A DNA stretch of 64,000 nt from Bacillus crepusculi (GCF_014764715.1 NZ_JACXXE010000001.1:310001-374000), one strand, 5' to 3'. Shown: positions 50,337 through 59,371, numbered from the stretch's first letter. The notes: generated by a model from the letters alone, not told the origin. A program made the numbers and translations.

Positions 50337-51470
50337 TTGCTCACAATGACACTGGCAGAAAAAATCATAGACGAGGTTAAAAAGGTGCTGACTGAGGAAG
50401 TCATCATTGCACAAACAAACGGTACCATCATTGCGGCAACAGATCCAGCGCGTATTGGTCAATTTCATGAAGGGGCCTATCTTACGTCCTTTGAAGGGCA
50501 GAAACGAATCCTGACAAAGGATGATGAAAGGCATATGAAAGGCGTCAAAGCTGGTATCAATCTGCCTATTTACTTTGAGCAAGAGGTCATTGGTGTGATT
50601 GGGATGACAGGAAATCCTGTACATGTATCCCCTTTTGGCGAAATATTACGAAAAATGACAGAGCTGCTCATACAAGAACATGAATTTTTTCAAGAGTCTG
50701 AAACAGATGAACGACAACTGGAAGCGTTTGTGTTCGACTGGCTTCATTTGCCGGAGACAGCGATTGACCTCACTGAAAAAGCATCGCGGCTTCAGCTTGA
50801 TATCAACAAGCAGCGTGCGGTTGTCCTGATCGATTGTCAGGATGAATCATTTATGAAGCATGATCAATTCAAAAAGATGAAGGCGGTGCTGCAGCTGACG
50901 AAGCAGGAGATCATCGTGCGCTGGGGGCATGCGCGTTTTTTGCTGATGCTGCAATCAAATGCGGAAGATCGTGACGCTTTGCAGCAGCGCCTTTTTCACA
51001 TGCATACCTCGCTCTCAGCGCTGTCCTCCTCGAACATATTGATTGGTACGGGAAAACCCGCGGCTTCTCATTCGATGAAGCAATCCTTTCATCAAGCCTT
51101 TCGTGCATTAAAATTGGCGCATACGGATACACCGATTGTGTTTGATGAAGATTTGACACTTGAGCTTTTTATGGAGGAAGTGAGTCAGGAAACAAAAGAA
51201 GTGTTTCTTGATCGAACGATTGCCCCCCTTCTCCCCTATCCTGAACTGATGAAAACATTGCGGGTACTCATGACATCAGATGATTCACTGAAATATGCAG
51301 CTGAAGCGATGCATATACATATTAATACATTGCATTACAGATTAAAACGCATCCAAGATTTAACGACACTTGATCCAAAACGCATGCAAGATGCGATGCT
51401 TTTTTATTTAGCCTTGATGCTGTTAGATCATCATCCAAAAAAAACAAGAAAACAGTCCAATATTTTGTAG
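50337..51470 (+). CDS. ysfB: CdaR/PucR-family regulator of glycolate genes (YsfB-like)
   Basis: 377 residues from a TTG at 50337, with GGAGG 8 bases upstream. An N-terminal sugar-diacid-recognition domain (LAEKIIDEVKKVLTEEVIIA, GINLPIYFEQEVIGVIGMTG) is followed by a GGDEF-like middle region and a C-terminal PucR-type HTH (DSLKYAAEAMHIHINTLHYR, then LKRIQDLTTLDP). It matches B. subtilis YsfB in length and neighbours, upstream of glcD-glcF. It presumably activates these genes when glycolate, glycerate or a related hydroxyacid is present. A hairpin separates it from glcD. Confidence 0.88.
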   Translation: MLTMTLAEKIIDEVKKVLTEEVIIAQTNGTIIAATDPARIGQFHEGAYLTSFEGQKRILTKDDERHMKGVKAGINLPIYFEQEVIGVIGMTGNPVHVSPFGEILRKMTELLIQEHEFFQESETDERQLEAFVFDWLHLPETAIDLTEKASRLQLDINKQRAVVLIDCQDESFMKHDQFKKMKAVLQLTKQEIIVRWGHARFLLMLQSNAEDRDALQQRLFHMHTSLSALSSSNILIGTGKPAASHSMKQSFHQAFRALKLAHTDTPIVFDEDLTLELFMEEVSQETKEVFLDRTIAPLLPYPELMKTLRVLMTSDDSLKYAAEAMHIHINTLHYRLKRIQDLTTLDPKRMQDAMLFYLALMLLDHHPKKTRKQSNIL

Positions 51471-51503
51471 AATCGTCCATAGGCATGTGGCGATTCTTTT
51501 TTT
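51469..51503 (+). terminator. Terminator between the CdaR-type regulator and glcD
   Basis: AGAATCG (51469-51475) pairs with CGATTCT (51491-51497), with an inner CCA/TGG extension, followed by TTTTTT to 51503. It starts at the regulator's stop codon. glcD may therefore have its own promoter in the 45 bases that follow. Confidence 0.75.
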
Positions 51504-51547
51504 ATACTGAAAGGAATGATACGTCAACAAAGTGGGAGTGAATGTAC

Positions 51548-52957
51548 ATGCTAGATTCTGAATTTTCAAATCAATTAAAAAAGATTGTCGGTGCGTCTTA
51601 TGTACAGGACAGCAAGGCGGATCGAGTTGCCTACTCTTATGATGCAACGCCGAATTTTCAGCACATGCCAGATGCCATCGTAAGGCCCCGCACGGCAGAG
51701 GAAGTCCAGCAAATTGTCCGGCTCTGCACCTCATACAACATACCGATCGTGCCAAGAGGATCAGGAACGAACCTTTGTGCAGGAACGTGTCCTACACAAG
51801 GCGGACTTGTGATGTTGTTTACAAGAATGAATCAATTAATCGAAATAGACGAAGAAAACCTCACCGCAACCGTCCAGCCTGGTTTGATCACACAGGAGCT
51901 CATTCGGCAAGTAGAGGCAAAAGGTCTTTTCTATCCCCCTGATCCAAGCTCTATGAAAATCTCTACGCTAGGCGGAAATATCAATGAAAATTCAGGTGGT
52001 CTGCGTGGCTTAAAGTATGGTGTGACAAGAGATTATGTCCTTGGACTTGAAGTGGTTCTGCCAAACGGTGACTTGATCAAAACAGGTGGCAAGCTCGCAA
52101 AGGACGTGGCTGGATATGATATGACCCGATTATTCGTTGGTTCAGAAGGAACGCTCGGGATTGTTACAGAAGCCACGCTAAAGCTTTTGCCGCTTCCAGA
52201 AACAAAACAAACGATGCTTTGCTTATACGACAGCCTAGAGGAAGCCGCTGCTTCTGTCTCTGCCATTATTGCAGAGCGGATCATCCCCGCCACGTTAGAA
52301 TTTATGGATCAGCCCACCCTTGAAGTTGTTGAGGAATTTGCGAAAATTGGTCTGCCTACTGACGTTCAAGCGGTGCTATTAATCGAACAGGACGGCAACC
52401 CTGAGGCGGTTTCCCGCGATATGCAAACAATCGCAAAGGTTTGCCTAGAGCATGGTGCCAAAAGCGTCAATATCGCACAATCTGAAAAAGAGGCAAGTGC
52501 GCTCTTAACAGCGAGACGCTCTGCTTTATCTGCTCTCGCCAGGTTAAGCCCGACAACGATTTTAGAAGATGCGACAGTTCCTCGTTCTGAAATTGCCAAC
52601 ATGGTGCGTGCGATCGAGGAAATTGCGCGAAAGTATCAGGTGAAAATTTGTACGTTTGGGCACGCAGGTGATGGAAACTTACACCCTACCTGCGCAACAG
52701 ATGCAAGAAATGAAGAAGAAATGAGACGAGTAGAAGAAGCCTTTCAGGCCATTTTCGAAAAAGCAGTCTCACTTGGTGGCACCATTACAGGTGAACATGG
52801 CGTGGGCCTTATGAAAGCCCCCTATTTGGAGCTAAAGGTCAAAAAAGAAGGAATCGCGGCAATGAAAGCAATTAAACAAGCGCTAGATCCAGCAAATATC
52901 ATGAACCCTGATAAAGTATTTGGAAAAGCAGCAAGAAAGCGGGTGGTGGTTTCATGA
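51548..52957 (+). CDS. glcD: Glycolate oxidase FAD subunit (GlcD)
   Basis: About 469 residues from the ATG at 51548, which aligns with the B. subtilis start; an ATG two codons earlier is closer to GGGAG. The FAD-binding type 4 (PCMH) domain has PRGSGTNLCAGTCPTQGGLV near 70-90 and ENSGGLRGLKYGVTRDYVLGLE near 145-165. The C-terminal FAD-linked oxidase domain includes HAGDGNLHPTCATD (metal His) and GTITGEHGVGLMKAPYL. It oxidises glycolate or other 2-hydroxyacids, passing electrons to GlcF. Its stop overlaps the glcF start by four bases. Confidence 0.93.
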   Translation: MLDSEFSNQLKKIVGASYVQDSKADRVAYSYDATPNFQHMPDAIVRPRTAEEVQQIVRLCTSYNIPIVPRGSGTNLCAGTCPTQGGLVMLFTRMNQLIEIDEENLTATVQPGLITQELIRQVEAKGLFYPPDPSSMKISTLGGNINENSGGLRGLKYGVTRDYVLGLEVVLPNGDLIKTGGKLAKDVAGYDMTRLFVGSEGTLGIVTEATLKLLPLPETKQTMLCLYDSLEEAAASVSAIIAERIIPATLEFMDQPTLEVVEEFAKIGLPTDVQAVLLIEQDGNPEAVSRDMQTIAKVCLEHGAKSVNIAQSEKEASALLTARRSALSALARLSPTTILEDATVPRSEIANMVRAIEEIARKYQVKICTFGHAGDGNLHPTCATDARNEEEMRRVEEAFQAIFEKAVSLGGTITGEHGVGLMKAPYLELKVKKEGIAAMKAIKQALDPANIMNPDKVFGKAARKRVVVS

Positions 52958-54291
52958 ATTCCACTAAACAAACAGAGATTCAGCAAAAATTTCAGCAGCA
53001 AATGGATGAAAAGGAGCTGCTCAATTGCATGCGCTGCGGCTTCTGCCTCCCTTCCTGCCCCACTTATATTGAATCTGGTCAACAAGAAACACACTCTCCC
53101 CGCGGAAGAATTGCGTTAATGAAGGCGGTAAGAGACGGCATCATTGAGCCAGATGAAGAGGTCGAGCATTCACTGAATCTTTGCCTCGGCTGCCGTGCAT
53201 GTGAACCGGTCTGCCCTTCCGGCGTGAAATACGGACAGTTACTCGAGGATGCAAGAGACATCATTCAGCAGCATAAAAAACAATCTATCCCTGTCAAATT
53301 GATGAGGCATGCTGTTTTTAAAGGTCTCTTTCCTTCTCAAAGCCGAATGCGGCAAGCGGCAGGTCTTCTTCGGTTTTATCAAACATCTGGTTTGCAAACG
53401 GCTGCCCGTAAGACGGGTATGCTGAAGGTGCTTCCGCCGCATTTACAGCTGATGGAACAGGCTCTCCCAAGGGTGCCGAGACAAAAAAAGAGTCGTTTGA
53501 CTGAATACAAAGCCGCCGGCCAAGCAAGAAAACGTGTGGCATTTTTTTCAGGCTGTTTAATGGACACGGTTTTTTCCAGTACAAATGCAGCGACAATCCA
53601 GCTTCTACAGCTGGCAGGCTGTGACGTTGTCGTGCCTCCTATTCAGACATGCTGCGGAGCCCTTCATGGCCATAGCGGAGAAAAAGAGCAAGCGAAGCAG
53701 TTAGCAAGGCGGAATATTGAAGCCTTTGAGGAGATAGATGCCGATGTGATTGTCATGAATGCAGGTGGATGTGGTGCCTTTTTAAGTGATTACGATCATT
53801 TGCTTCAGGATGATCCGGCTTTTCAAAAGCGAAGTGAAGCCTTCTCAAAGAAGATTATGGATATATCAGATATTCTTGTGGAGCTTGAGTTTCACCAACG
53901 CATGCCATTGGCTTTGCCTGAGCAAGTCATCACCTATCAAGATTCCTGTCACTTACGGAATGGAATGGGTGTAAGGCGTGCGCCAAGGGTGCTGATGAAG
54001 GCTGTTCATGGTGTTACGTTCAAAGAAATGAAGGATGCCGATCGCTGCTGCGGCTCGGCAGGGATTTATAACATCTTGCAGCCAAAGATGTCGATGCAAA
54101 TTTTAGATCATAAAATGACAGAAGCAAATCAAACAGCGGCGGTTGCCATTGTCACCTCTAATCCAGGCTGTGAGCTGCAAATGGCAGCAGGCATCAGGCG
54201 GTCAGGGCACTCACCGGGCATGCGGGCCGTTCATCTTGCTGTCTTTTTATTAGAAGCCGTCCAATATGGAAAAGAAGCGTCCAGCTCATGA
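52954..54291 (+). CDS. glcF: Glycolate oxidase iron-sulfur subunit (GlcF)
   Basis: 445 residues, the family length. Two 4Fe-4S motifs (NCMRCGFCLPSCPTY near 24-38, LCLGCRACEPVCPSG near 75-89) are followed by two CCG domains (FFSGCLMDTVFSS...CCGALHGHSG and YQDSCHLRNGMGV...DADRCCGSAGIYN). It carries electrons from GlcD to the respiratory chain. ATGA overlap with glcD indicates coupled translation. The transcript ends at a terminator overlapping the stop codon. Confidence 0.94.
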   Translation: MNSTKQTEIQQKFQQQMDEKELLNCMRCGFCLPSCPTYIESGQQETHSPRGRIALMKAVRDGIIEPDEEVEHSLNLCLGCRACEPVCPSGVKYGQLLEDARDIIQQHKKQSIPVKLMRHAVFKGLFPSQSRMRQAAGLLRFYQTSGLQTAARKTGMLKVLPPHLQLMEQALPRVPRQKKSRLTEYKAAGQARKRVAFFSGCLMDTVFSSTNAATIQLLQLAGCDVVVPPIQTCCGALHGHSGEKEQAKQLARRNIEAFEEIDADVIVMNAGGCGAFLSDYDHLLQDDPAFQKRSEAFSKKIMDISDILVELEFHQRMPLALPEQVITYQDSCHLRNGMGVRRAPRVLMKAVHGVTFKEMKDADRCCGSAGIYNILQPKMSMQILDHKMTEANQTAAVAIVTSNPGCELQMAAGIRRSGHSPGMRAVHLAVFLLEAVQYGKEASSS

Positions 54292-54308
54292 GGCTGAACG
54301 CTTTTTTC
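54275..54308 (+). terminator. Terminator of glcD-glcF
   Basis: AGCGT-C-CAGC and GCTG-A-ACGCT pair with one internal mismatch around the stop codon region (54276-54302), followed by TTTTTT to 54308. Confidence 0.8.
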
Positions 54309-54369
54309 ATGCATATCTTCAGACAATTGGTTGGATAATAGAGGCAAATCGCGGAAGGAGATGGTTCAA

Positions 54370-55648
54370 GTGCTGAAGAAAAACAAACAAGATCAAAAGG
54401 ACCCGAATTCAGTATTTGAGGCATTGTCACGTTCCGCTGATTTTACAAATGAGTTATCACGCAGTGAAGGTTTTCTTTATCGGATTTCTTTTTTTCGTTC
54501 TTTAATTAATGGACATCTCCTGCATGAACAAATTCTGCCCTGTATGAAAGAATTGCACCTAACACCGACTCTTGAAGAGCTGAAAGAACGAATACCCATT
54601 GAACAGGCTGTCATCACAAGTGACCTTCAAAAAGTGGAAGAAGCTCTTCATCTGGGCAATATGGCGATTCGGCTCGAAACGGACTGGGGCAAAACGCTTC
54701 TTTTACCGATTGAAGAAAAGAAAGGCAGACAAGTGGGTCCACCTGAGATTGAGTTTGGCATCATTAGTGCGCAGGAAGCGTTTGTTGAGGTTCTTGATAC
54801 AAACTTAAATTTGCTTAGAAGGCGGCTTCCAACGCCAGATCTCAAAATGGTTGAAAAAACGGTTGGCACCCTTTCTCAAACAAAAGTAGCCGTTTTATAT
54901 ATTGAAGAAATCGCCAACCCGCAAAACATAGAAACCGTCCTTCAGCGAATTGAAGATGTTGATTATGATCAAATTTTAGATGCGAATTATCTTGTGCAAA
55001 TGCTTTATGATGTGTCCAATACGATTTTTCCATTGTTCTTAAATACAGAAAGACCAGATCGCGTATCTTCAGGTCTTACGGAAGGAAAAATTGCCATCAT
55101 GGTAGATGGATCGCCTCATGTCTTGCTTGCTCCAACGATTTTACTTGAGTATTTTTCGACAATGGAAGATTATAATATGTCGTGGATTGCGGCTTCCTGC
55201 TTTAGGCTGTTACGAATATTTGCTGTCATATTTTCCATTTTTGCGACGCCTTTATATGTAGCCGTTTTAACCTTTCATTATGAACTGATCCCAAAGGATT
55301 TATTAGAAACGATTGTGGCCTCGCGCTATCTTGTGCCATTTCCTCCGATTATCGAGGCTTTATTTTTAGAGATTTCCTTTTCTTTTCGCAGCGCAGGTTT
55401 GGGGTGCATTAGGTATGACACTAATGGGGGCTTTTCTGATCACCCATTTAATGAAATTAACATCTATTGGCCGGCCGTATCTAGAACCAATTTATCCACT
55501 TCGTTTGGCTGATTTAAAGGGCAGTTTGATTCGTCCTCAGCTTCGCTTTTTGAATAAAAGACCGGAAAATTTACGTGGACAAAATAGAACCATTCACCAG
55601 CCAAAGCCAAAGCAAGGCCGGAAGGGGAAAAATGATTTTTACGAATAA
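54370..55648 (+). pseudogene. GerA-family germinant receptor A subunit, internal deletion and frameshift
   Basis: A GTG at 54370, 9 bases after AAGGAG, opens a GerAA/YndD-type protein: RSEGFLYRISFFRSLINGHL region, PIEQAVITSDLQKVEEALHLG, RRRLPTPDLKMVEKTVGT, VAVLYIEEIANPQNIE, KIAIMVDGSPHVLLAPTI and the first membrane helices to EALFLEISF. Near 55378 the family's next 75-80 residues (several helices) are missing, and reading continues one frame over with FAAQVWGALGMTLMGAFLIT, then RPYLEPIYPLRLADLK to a stop at 55648. A deletion of roughly 240 bases that also shifts the frame has destroyed the receptor subunit. Ribosome binding site and flanks are otherwise well preserved, suggesting recent loss. 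Confidence 0.88.
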
Positions 55649-55660
55649 GGAAGTGAAAGT

Positions 55661-55978
55661 GTGGGCTCTTCTGTTAAAGAAAAATTTCAAATCTCCCCTT
55701 TTTTTGTGTTGTTTTTAATCAATGCCAATCAGGTTGGTGTTGGCATTTTAAATTTTCAAACGAACCTTGTTCGGTCAGTCAATAATGATGGATGGATTGC
55801 GATCCTTATTGCAGGGATCAGTGTCAATTTCATGATTTTTCTCATTTACTTGATGTTTCGCAAGGCCCCTTCTCCTGAATTTAGTGACATCACACAATAT
55901 GTGTTTGGCAAATGGTTAGGGCAATTTTTATTGTCATTCCTTATCTTCAATGTTTCAGTAGAGGAAAAGCAAGAGTGA
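55661..55978 (+). pseudogene. GerAB-type germination permease, truncated
   Basis: The first 95 or so residues of a GerAB/YndE-type APC-superfamily permease are intact: KEKFQISPFFVLFLINANQVG, a VGILNFQTNLVRSVNNDGWI segment, a second helix ILIAGISVNFMIFLIYLM, and DITQYVFGKWLGQFLLSFLI. After IFNVSVEEKQE a stop follows, so about 270 residues of the normal 365 are missing. The next 60 bases hold a short frame ending TLLNMKVKK plus stop that could be the last codons of the third (GerAC-type) gene, implying one deletion from within B to the end of C. Start is by position after the A-subunit fragment, about 12 bases. Confidence 0.85.
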
Positions 55979-56051
55979 CGGTGGATGAGAGATCACCCTT
56001 TCGATCACCCGCAGACATTGCTTAATATGAAAGTGAAGAAATAACAATCTT

Positions 56052-56282
56052 CTAATCTTCATCCTTTACATCTGGGTCATCAGGTATCGGTTCATTTAAG
56101 ATCTCTTGGACGAGCTCTTTATATTGTTCAAGCTGCTTCATATGTGTTTGAAACTGCCCTTGATTAATTAGGTAAGATTCTCCGTCAAATACGAAGCGAA
56201 TCTTGTTTTGCTGGATTAATTTTTCAATATACGCTTCTGATACTTCTAGGTATTCAGCTGTTTCTGCAATTGTTAAATACAT
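56052..56282 (-). CDS. Small helix-turn-helix protein, excisionase/MerR-like
   Basis: 76 residues. The N-terminal half is an excisionase-type HTH (MYLTIAETAEYLEVSEAYIE, then KLIQQNKIRFVFDGESYLI), and the C-terminal half is an acidic helix ending PIPDDPDVKDED. Such small DNA-binding proteins occur in mobile elements but also as ordinary chromosomal genes in Bacillus. GGGTGG lies before the ATG at a long spacing. No integrase or attachment site is seen nearby, so an active mobile element is not supported. It sits between the decayed germination operon and yngA. Confidence 0.7.
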   Translation of the reverse strand: MYLTIAETAEYLEVSEAYIEKLIQQNKIRFVFDGESYLINQGQFQTHMKQLEQYKELVQEILNEPIPDDPDVKDED

Positions 56283-56446
56283 GTATGTGCACCACCCGTT
56301 CGTTTCATCTTACAAATTATATCACGAGCTGCTAAAAAAACGGATACGGCCTGTTCATGTTTTTTTCATCTTTTCTTCACTGATTCGTCAACTCCCTTTT
56401 GTACAGTATTCATATACACAATTTATAGGAGGTGGCCATTCTTCAC

Positions 56447-56857
56447 ATGACAAGGAAAAACATACGAACCTATGCCGCGTTTTCAATTGTAGGTGCGGGC
56501 AATACGCTTATTGACTTGAGCTTGTTCTTCATACTAACAGTCTGCTTTGTGCCCCCCTTCCTCGCGCAGTGCCTTTCCTATAGTGCAGGGATGATGAACA
56601 GCTATTTTTGGAATCGAAAATGGACATTTCAGGTGAAAAAGAAAGCTGACAAGTGGGAATGGATCAAATGGATCACTGTCAATGGCGCAGCGTGTCTCCT
56701 TACCTATCTAGTCTTATATGTCATGCAGATAGCAGGTTTTCCATTATTCACTAGCAAAATCATCGGCACTCTTCTTGGCATGATCATCACTTTTACTGGA
56801 AGCCGTCTTTGGGTCTTTCAAACAGGAAATCAACAATCAGAAATGGAGCGATCATAA
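56447..56857 (+). CDS. yngA: GtrA-family membrane protein (YngA)
   Basis: About 136 residues with four membrane segments, the GtrA/DPMS pattern: RTYAAFSIVGAGNTLIDLSL, then NSYFWNRKWTFQ (conserved NF..NR.W.F) and GSRLWVFQT. The family is linked to flipping or transfer of lipid-linked sugars. The ATG at 56447 is used; AGGAGGTGG lies rather far upstream, and a GTG at 56432 abuts that site, so the exact start is uncertain. It is followed by yngB one base after its stop, matching a role in surface glycosylation with a UDP-glucose supplier. Confidence 0.88.
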   Translation: MTRKNIRTYAAFSIVGAGNTLIDLSLFFILTVCFVPPFLAQCLSYSAGMMNSYFWNRKWTFQVKKKADKWEWIKWITVNGAACLLTYLVLYVMQIAGFPLFTSKIIGTLLGMIITFTGSRLWVFQTGNQQSEMERS

Positions 56858-56858
56858 A

Positions 56859-57740
56859 ATGAACATTAAAAAAGCCGTCATACCAGCAGCCGGATTAGGC
56901 ACTCGTTTTTTACCAGCAACTAAAGCACAGCCGAAGGAAATGCTGCCCATCGTCGATAAACCCGCCATTCAATATATTGTTGAAGAGGCCGTTCAATCAG
57001 GAATTGAAGATATTCTTATTATTACAGGCAGGAATAAAAAATCGATTGAAGATCACTTTGACCGGTCGATTGAGCTAGAACAAAATTTACTCGAAAAAGG
57101 GAAAAAGCAGCAGCTGGCTGAAATCAAGCATATTTCGGATATGGCCAATATTCATTATATTCGTCAGAAGGAACCTCTAGGTCTCGGACATGCAGTGTTA
57201 TGCGCACGTCATTTTACCGGAAATGATCCTTTTGCTGTTCTGTTAGGGGATGATGTGATGGTATCAGACAAACCCGCCCTCTCTCAGCTTATGGAAGTCT
57301 ATGAAGATAAACAAACCGAGGTCATTGGTGTTCAGCAAGTAGATCGTCTAGATGTCAGTAAGTATGGTATGATAAAACCAGCTAGACTAGAAGGTGATGT
57401 GTTTGAAGTCTCAGACTTGGTGGAAAAGCCAGCCATTCATGAAGCACCTTCCGATTTCGCCGTGATGGGCAGATATCTTTTAACCCCATCAATTTTTTCT
57501 GTGTTAGAAAGAATCGGCAGAGGCGCTGGCAACGAAATACAGCTAACAGATGCTCTGAAAGAAATGGCCCATCAATCGCCCATTTATGCAAGACAATTAG
57601 ATGGTTTGAGATTTGATGTTGGAGACAAGCTTGGCTCTTTTAAAGCAGCGACTGAAATTGGATTAATGCGTCATGATATGAGGCCAGCCATGCTAGCATT
57701 TATGCAAAGCATACTCATGAGAGAAGCAAAACAAGCATAG
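56859..57740 (+). CDS. yngB: UTP-glucose-1-phosphate uridylyltransferase (YngB)
   Basis: 293 residues of the GalU/GtaB family. KAVIPAAGLGTRFLPATKAQ (residues 5-24) is the nucleotide-binding loop, PKEMLPIVDKPAIQYIVEEA the sugar-phosphate region, and FAVLLGDDVMV, GMIKPARL, LVEKP and FDVGDKLGSFKA complete the active site. It makes UDP-glucose from glucose-1-phosphate. In B. subtilis it is a second enzyme beside GtaB, used for glycolipid and teichoic-acid glucosylation. Same operon as yngA and yngC. Confidence 0.93.
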   Translation: MNIKKAVIPAAGLGTRFLPATKAQPKEMLPIVDKPAIQYIVEEAVQSGIEDILIITGRNKKSIEDHFDRSIELEQNLLEKGKKQQLAEIKHISDMANIHYIRQKEPLGLGHAVLCARHFTGNDPFAVLLGDDVMVSDKPALSQLMEVYEDKQTEVIGVQQVDRLDVSKYGMIKPARLEGDVFEVSDLVEKPAIHEAPSDFAVMGRYLLTPSIFSVLERIGRGAGNEIQLTDALKEMAHQSPIYARQLDGLRFDVGDKLGSFKAATEIGLMRHDMRPAMLAFMQSILMREAKQA

Positions 57741-57793
57741 GCTCTTATAAGGTGCTTGAAGAAAATCGTATTTAAAGGCAGTGTGAGAAATGA

Positions 57794-58396
57794 ATGGGAA
57801 CCTTTTTTAATGAAATTTTAACCTGGCTGACAAGCCTTGGTTATGTAGGTGTTGCACTTGGACTCATGATTGAAATCATTCCGAGTGAAATTGTCCTTGC
57901 CTACGGCGGATATATGGTATCAACAGGAACAATTGGTTTTGTTGGAGCTGTCATTGCCGGGGTCATCGGAGGTACGCTGGCTCAGTGCTTCATTTACTGG
58001 ATTGGGCTTTACGGCGGAAGACCTTTTTTAACAAAGTATGGAAAATATTTATTCATCCATGAGCATCATATTGCCACTGCTGAGCGCTGGTTTGACCGAT
58101 ATGGAACAGGTGTGGTGTTCACAGCACGCTTTATCCCTGTAGTTCGCCATGCCATCTCGATCCCAGCGGGTATTGCCAAGATGCCCTTTTTGAAATTTGT
58201 TCTCTTGACCGGGTTAGCCGCCATCCCTTGGTCCATCTTATTTATTTATCTCGGGATGCAGCTTGGAACAAAATGGGATCACATTCAAAGTGTTGCCCAC
58301 GCTTATACAACACCGATTATGGCTATTGCCATCGTCCTGATCGTTCTCTATTTCGTGTTCAAAAAAATTCGGTCGAATCGAAAACGGACAATCTAA
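57794..58396 (+). CDS. yngC: DedA-family membrane protein (YngC)
   Basis: 200 residues. Hydrophobic protein with the DedA signature: MIEIIPSEIVLAYGGYMVST, GGTLAQCFIYWIGLYGGRPF, FTARFIPVVRHAISIPAGIA and a terminal basic tail. DedA proteins act in membrane homeostasis and lipid-carrier transport, with some members flipping undecaprenyl phosphate or phosphatidylethanolamine. The ribosome binding site is weak (GTGAGAAATGA), so coupling to the yngA-yngB transcript is likely. It ends at a hairpin terminator. Confidence 0.9.
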   Translation: MGTFFNEILTWLTSLGYVGVALGLMIEIIPSEIVLAYGGYMVSTGTIGFVGAVIAGVIGGTLAQCFIYWIGLYGGRPFLTKYGKYLFIHEHHIATAERWFDRYGTGVVFTARFIPVVRHAISIPAGIAKMPFLKFVLLTGLAAIPWSILFIYLGMQLGTKWDHIQSVAHAYTTPIMAIAIVLIVLYFVFKKIRSNRKRTI

Positions 58397-58397
58397 C

Positions 58398-58435
58398 GAA
58401 AACGCCTTCCACTGATATGGTGAAAGGCGTTTTTT
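58398..58435. terminator. Bidirectional terminator after yngC
   Basis: AAAACGCCTT-C-CAC pairs with GTG-A-AAGGCGTTTTTT around a 7-base loop and ends in a T run. The convergent HemD-like gene stops at 58436, so it serves both. Confidence 0.88.
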
Positions 58436-59257
58436 CTATGAATGTGTCGATTGTTTTTTCATATATTGGGATAATTCCATAATCATTGCACCCATTCTTT
58501 CAAGAGACGGAGCAAGAATTCGGTCTATTCCCTCTTCTTTTAAAGCTTCAGCTGTCACCTTTCCGACAGCGACTGCCAGTACTTGCTGCTCGAATAGATC
58601 TTGAAGCTCTTCTTTTCTGCCCCATTCTGATGCTAGCTTGAAAAAGGCGTGAACCTGGACAGCAGTTGTAAAACAGACGGCATGGACTTTCCTATCCTTC
58701 ATTTCTTGAAGCAAAGTTTCAGCAGCCTCTGGTTCAGGAGGCGTATGCTGATAGGGTAATAGCGGCAAAACATCTGCCCCCTTATCATGTAAAAACTGCA
58801 TAAGAGCTGGCGCATTTTCGCCGTGAAGCTGTACCATCACCCGTTTGCCTTGAAACTCCTTGTCTTCAAGCTTTGAGATGAGGTCACGAACGGTTCCATC
58901 TTCATCAGAAACATCTGGCTGAATTCCGTGTTTTTTGAGAGCAGCAAAGGTTTTGTACCCTCTTGAAGCGATGTGGGCATTTGCTAAAATATTCATAAAA
59001 GCTTCCCCAAGCTGCAGTTCTTCTGCACTCTCAATTAATGTGTTTGTCCCAATACCCGTTGTTAAAATCACCCAGTCAGCCCCTTGTTTCACAAAGGTTT
59101 CGATACCTGGTTTTAACTCTTCTTTGGCTAAAAACACTGTTCCTTGAAGAGAGCGAATAACGGCTTGTCCTCCTTGCTTTTCAACAAGTGTACGCATTTC
59201 TTCGGTTTTTCTCGTTCCACAAATGGCAATCGTTTTTCCAGCTAAGCCTTTACTCAT
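58436..59257 (-). CDS. Uroporphyrinogen-III synthase-like protein (HemD fold)
   Basis: 273 residues with the two-lobed HemD fold: KTIAICGTRKTEEMRTLVEK in lobe 1, a DWVILTTGIGTNTLIE strand-loop, then KRVMVQLHGENAPALMQFL in lobe 2 and AVCFTTAVQVHAFFKLA and VLAVAVGKVTAEALKEEGI, the typical HemD C-terminal pattern. The true HemD is normally in the hemAXCDBL operon; this copy stands alone with no tetrapyrrole genes nearby. It may be a paralogue with another role, as fold members have low sequence identity and sparse catalytic residues. AGAGGGAT precedes the ATG. Confidence 0.8.
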   Translation of the reverse strand: MSKGLAGKTIAICGTRKTEEMRTLVEKQGGQAVIRSLQGTVFLAKEELKPGIETFVKQGADWVILTTGIGTNTLIESAEELQLGEAFMNILANAHIASRGYKTFAALKKHGIQPDVSDEDGTVRDLISKLEDKEFQGKRVMVQLHGENAPALMQFLHDKGADVLPLLPYQHTPPEPEAAETLLQEMKDRKVHAVCFTTAVQVHAFFKLASEWGRKEELQDLFEQQVLAVAVGKVTAEALKEEGIDRILAPSLERMGAMIMELSQYMKKQSTHS

Positions 59258-59342
59258 TTTATCCCTCTTTTTCTATCACATATAATATGTATTAAATATA
59301 GATTTATTTGGAAGAGGTTGCAAGTGTCTACTAAAAAAGAGC

Positions 59343-59371
59343 TTGACGTTTCTGTGGAATTCAAGTATCTT
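59343..59371 (+). promoter_or_regulatory. SigA promoter of the acetate transporter gene
   Basis: -35 TTGACG (59343-59348) and -10 TATCTT (59366-59371) are exactly 17 bp apart, with the ATG 29 bases after the -10. The leader holds TAGGAGG. Confidence 0.65.

Noticed and set aside
55415..55648. Separate 77-residue gene after the GerA-type gene
   Set aside because: The residues are the normal C-terminus of the same GerA subunit in another frame; its ATG has no ribosome binding site. It was merged into the pseudogene.
56052..56282. Excisionase of a mobile element
   Set aside because: No integrase, attachment repeats or phage genes lie near; similar small HTH proteins are chromosomal in Bacillus.
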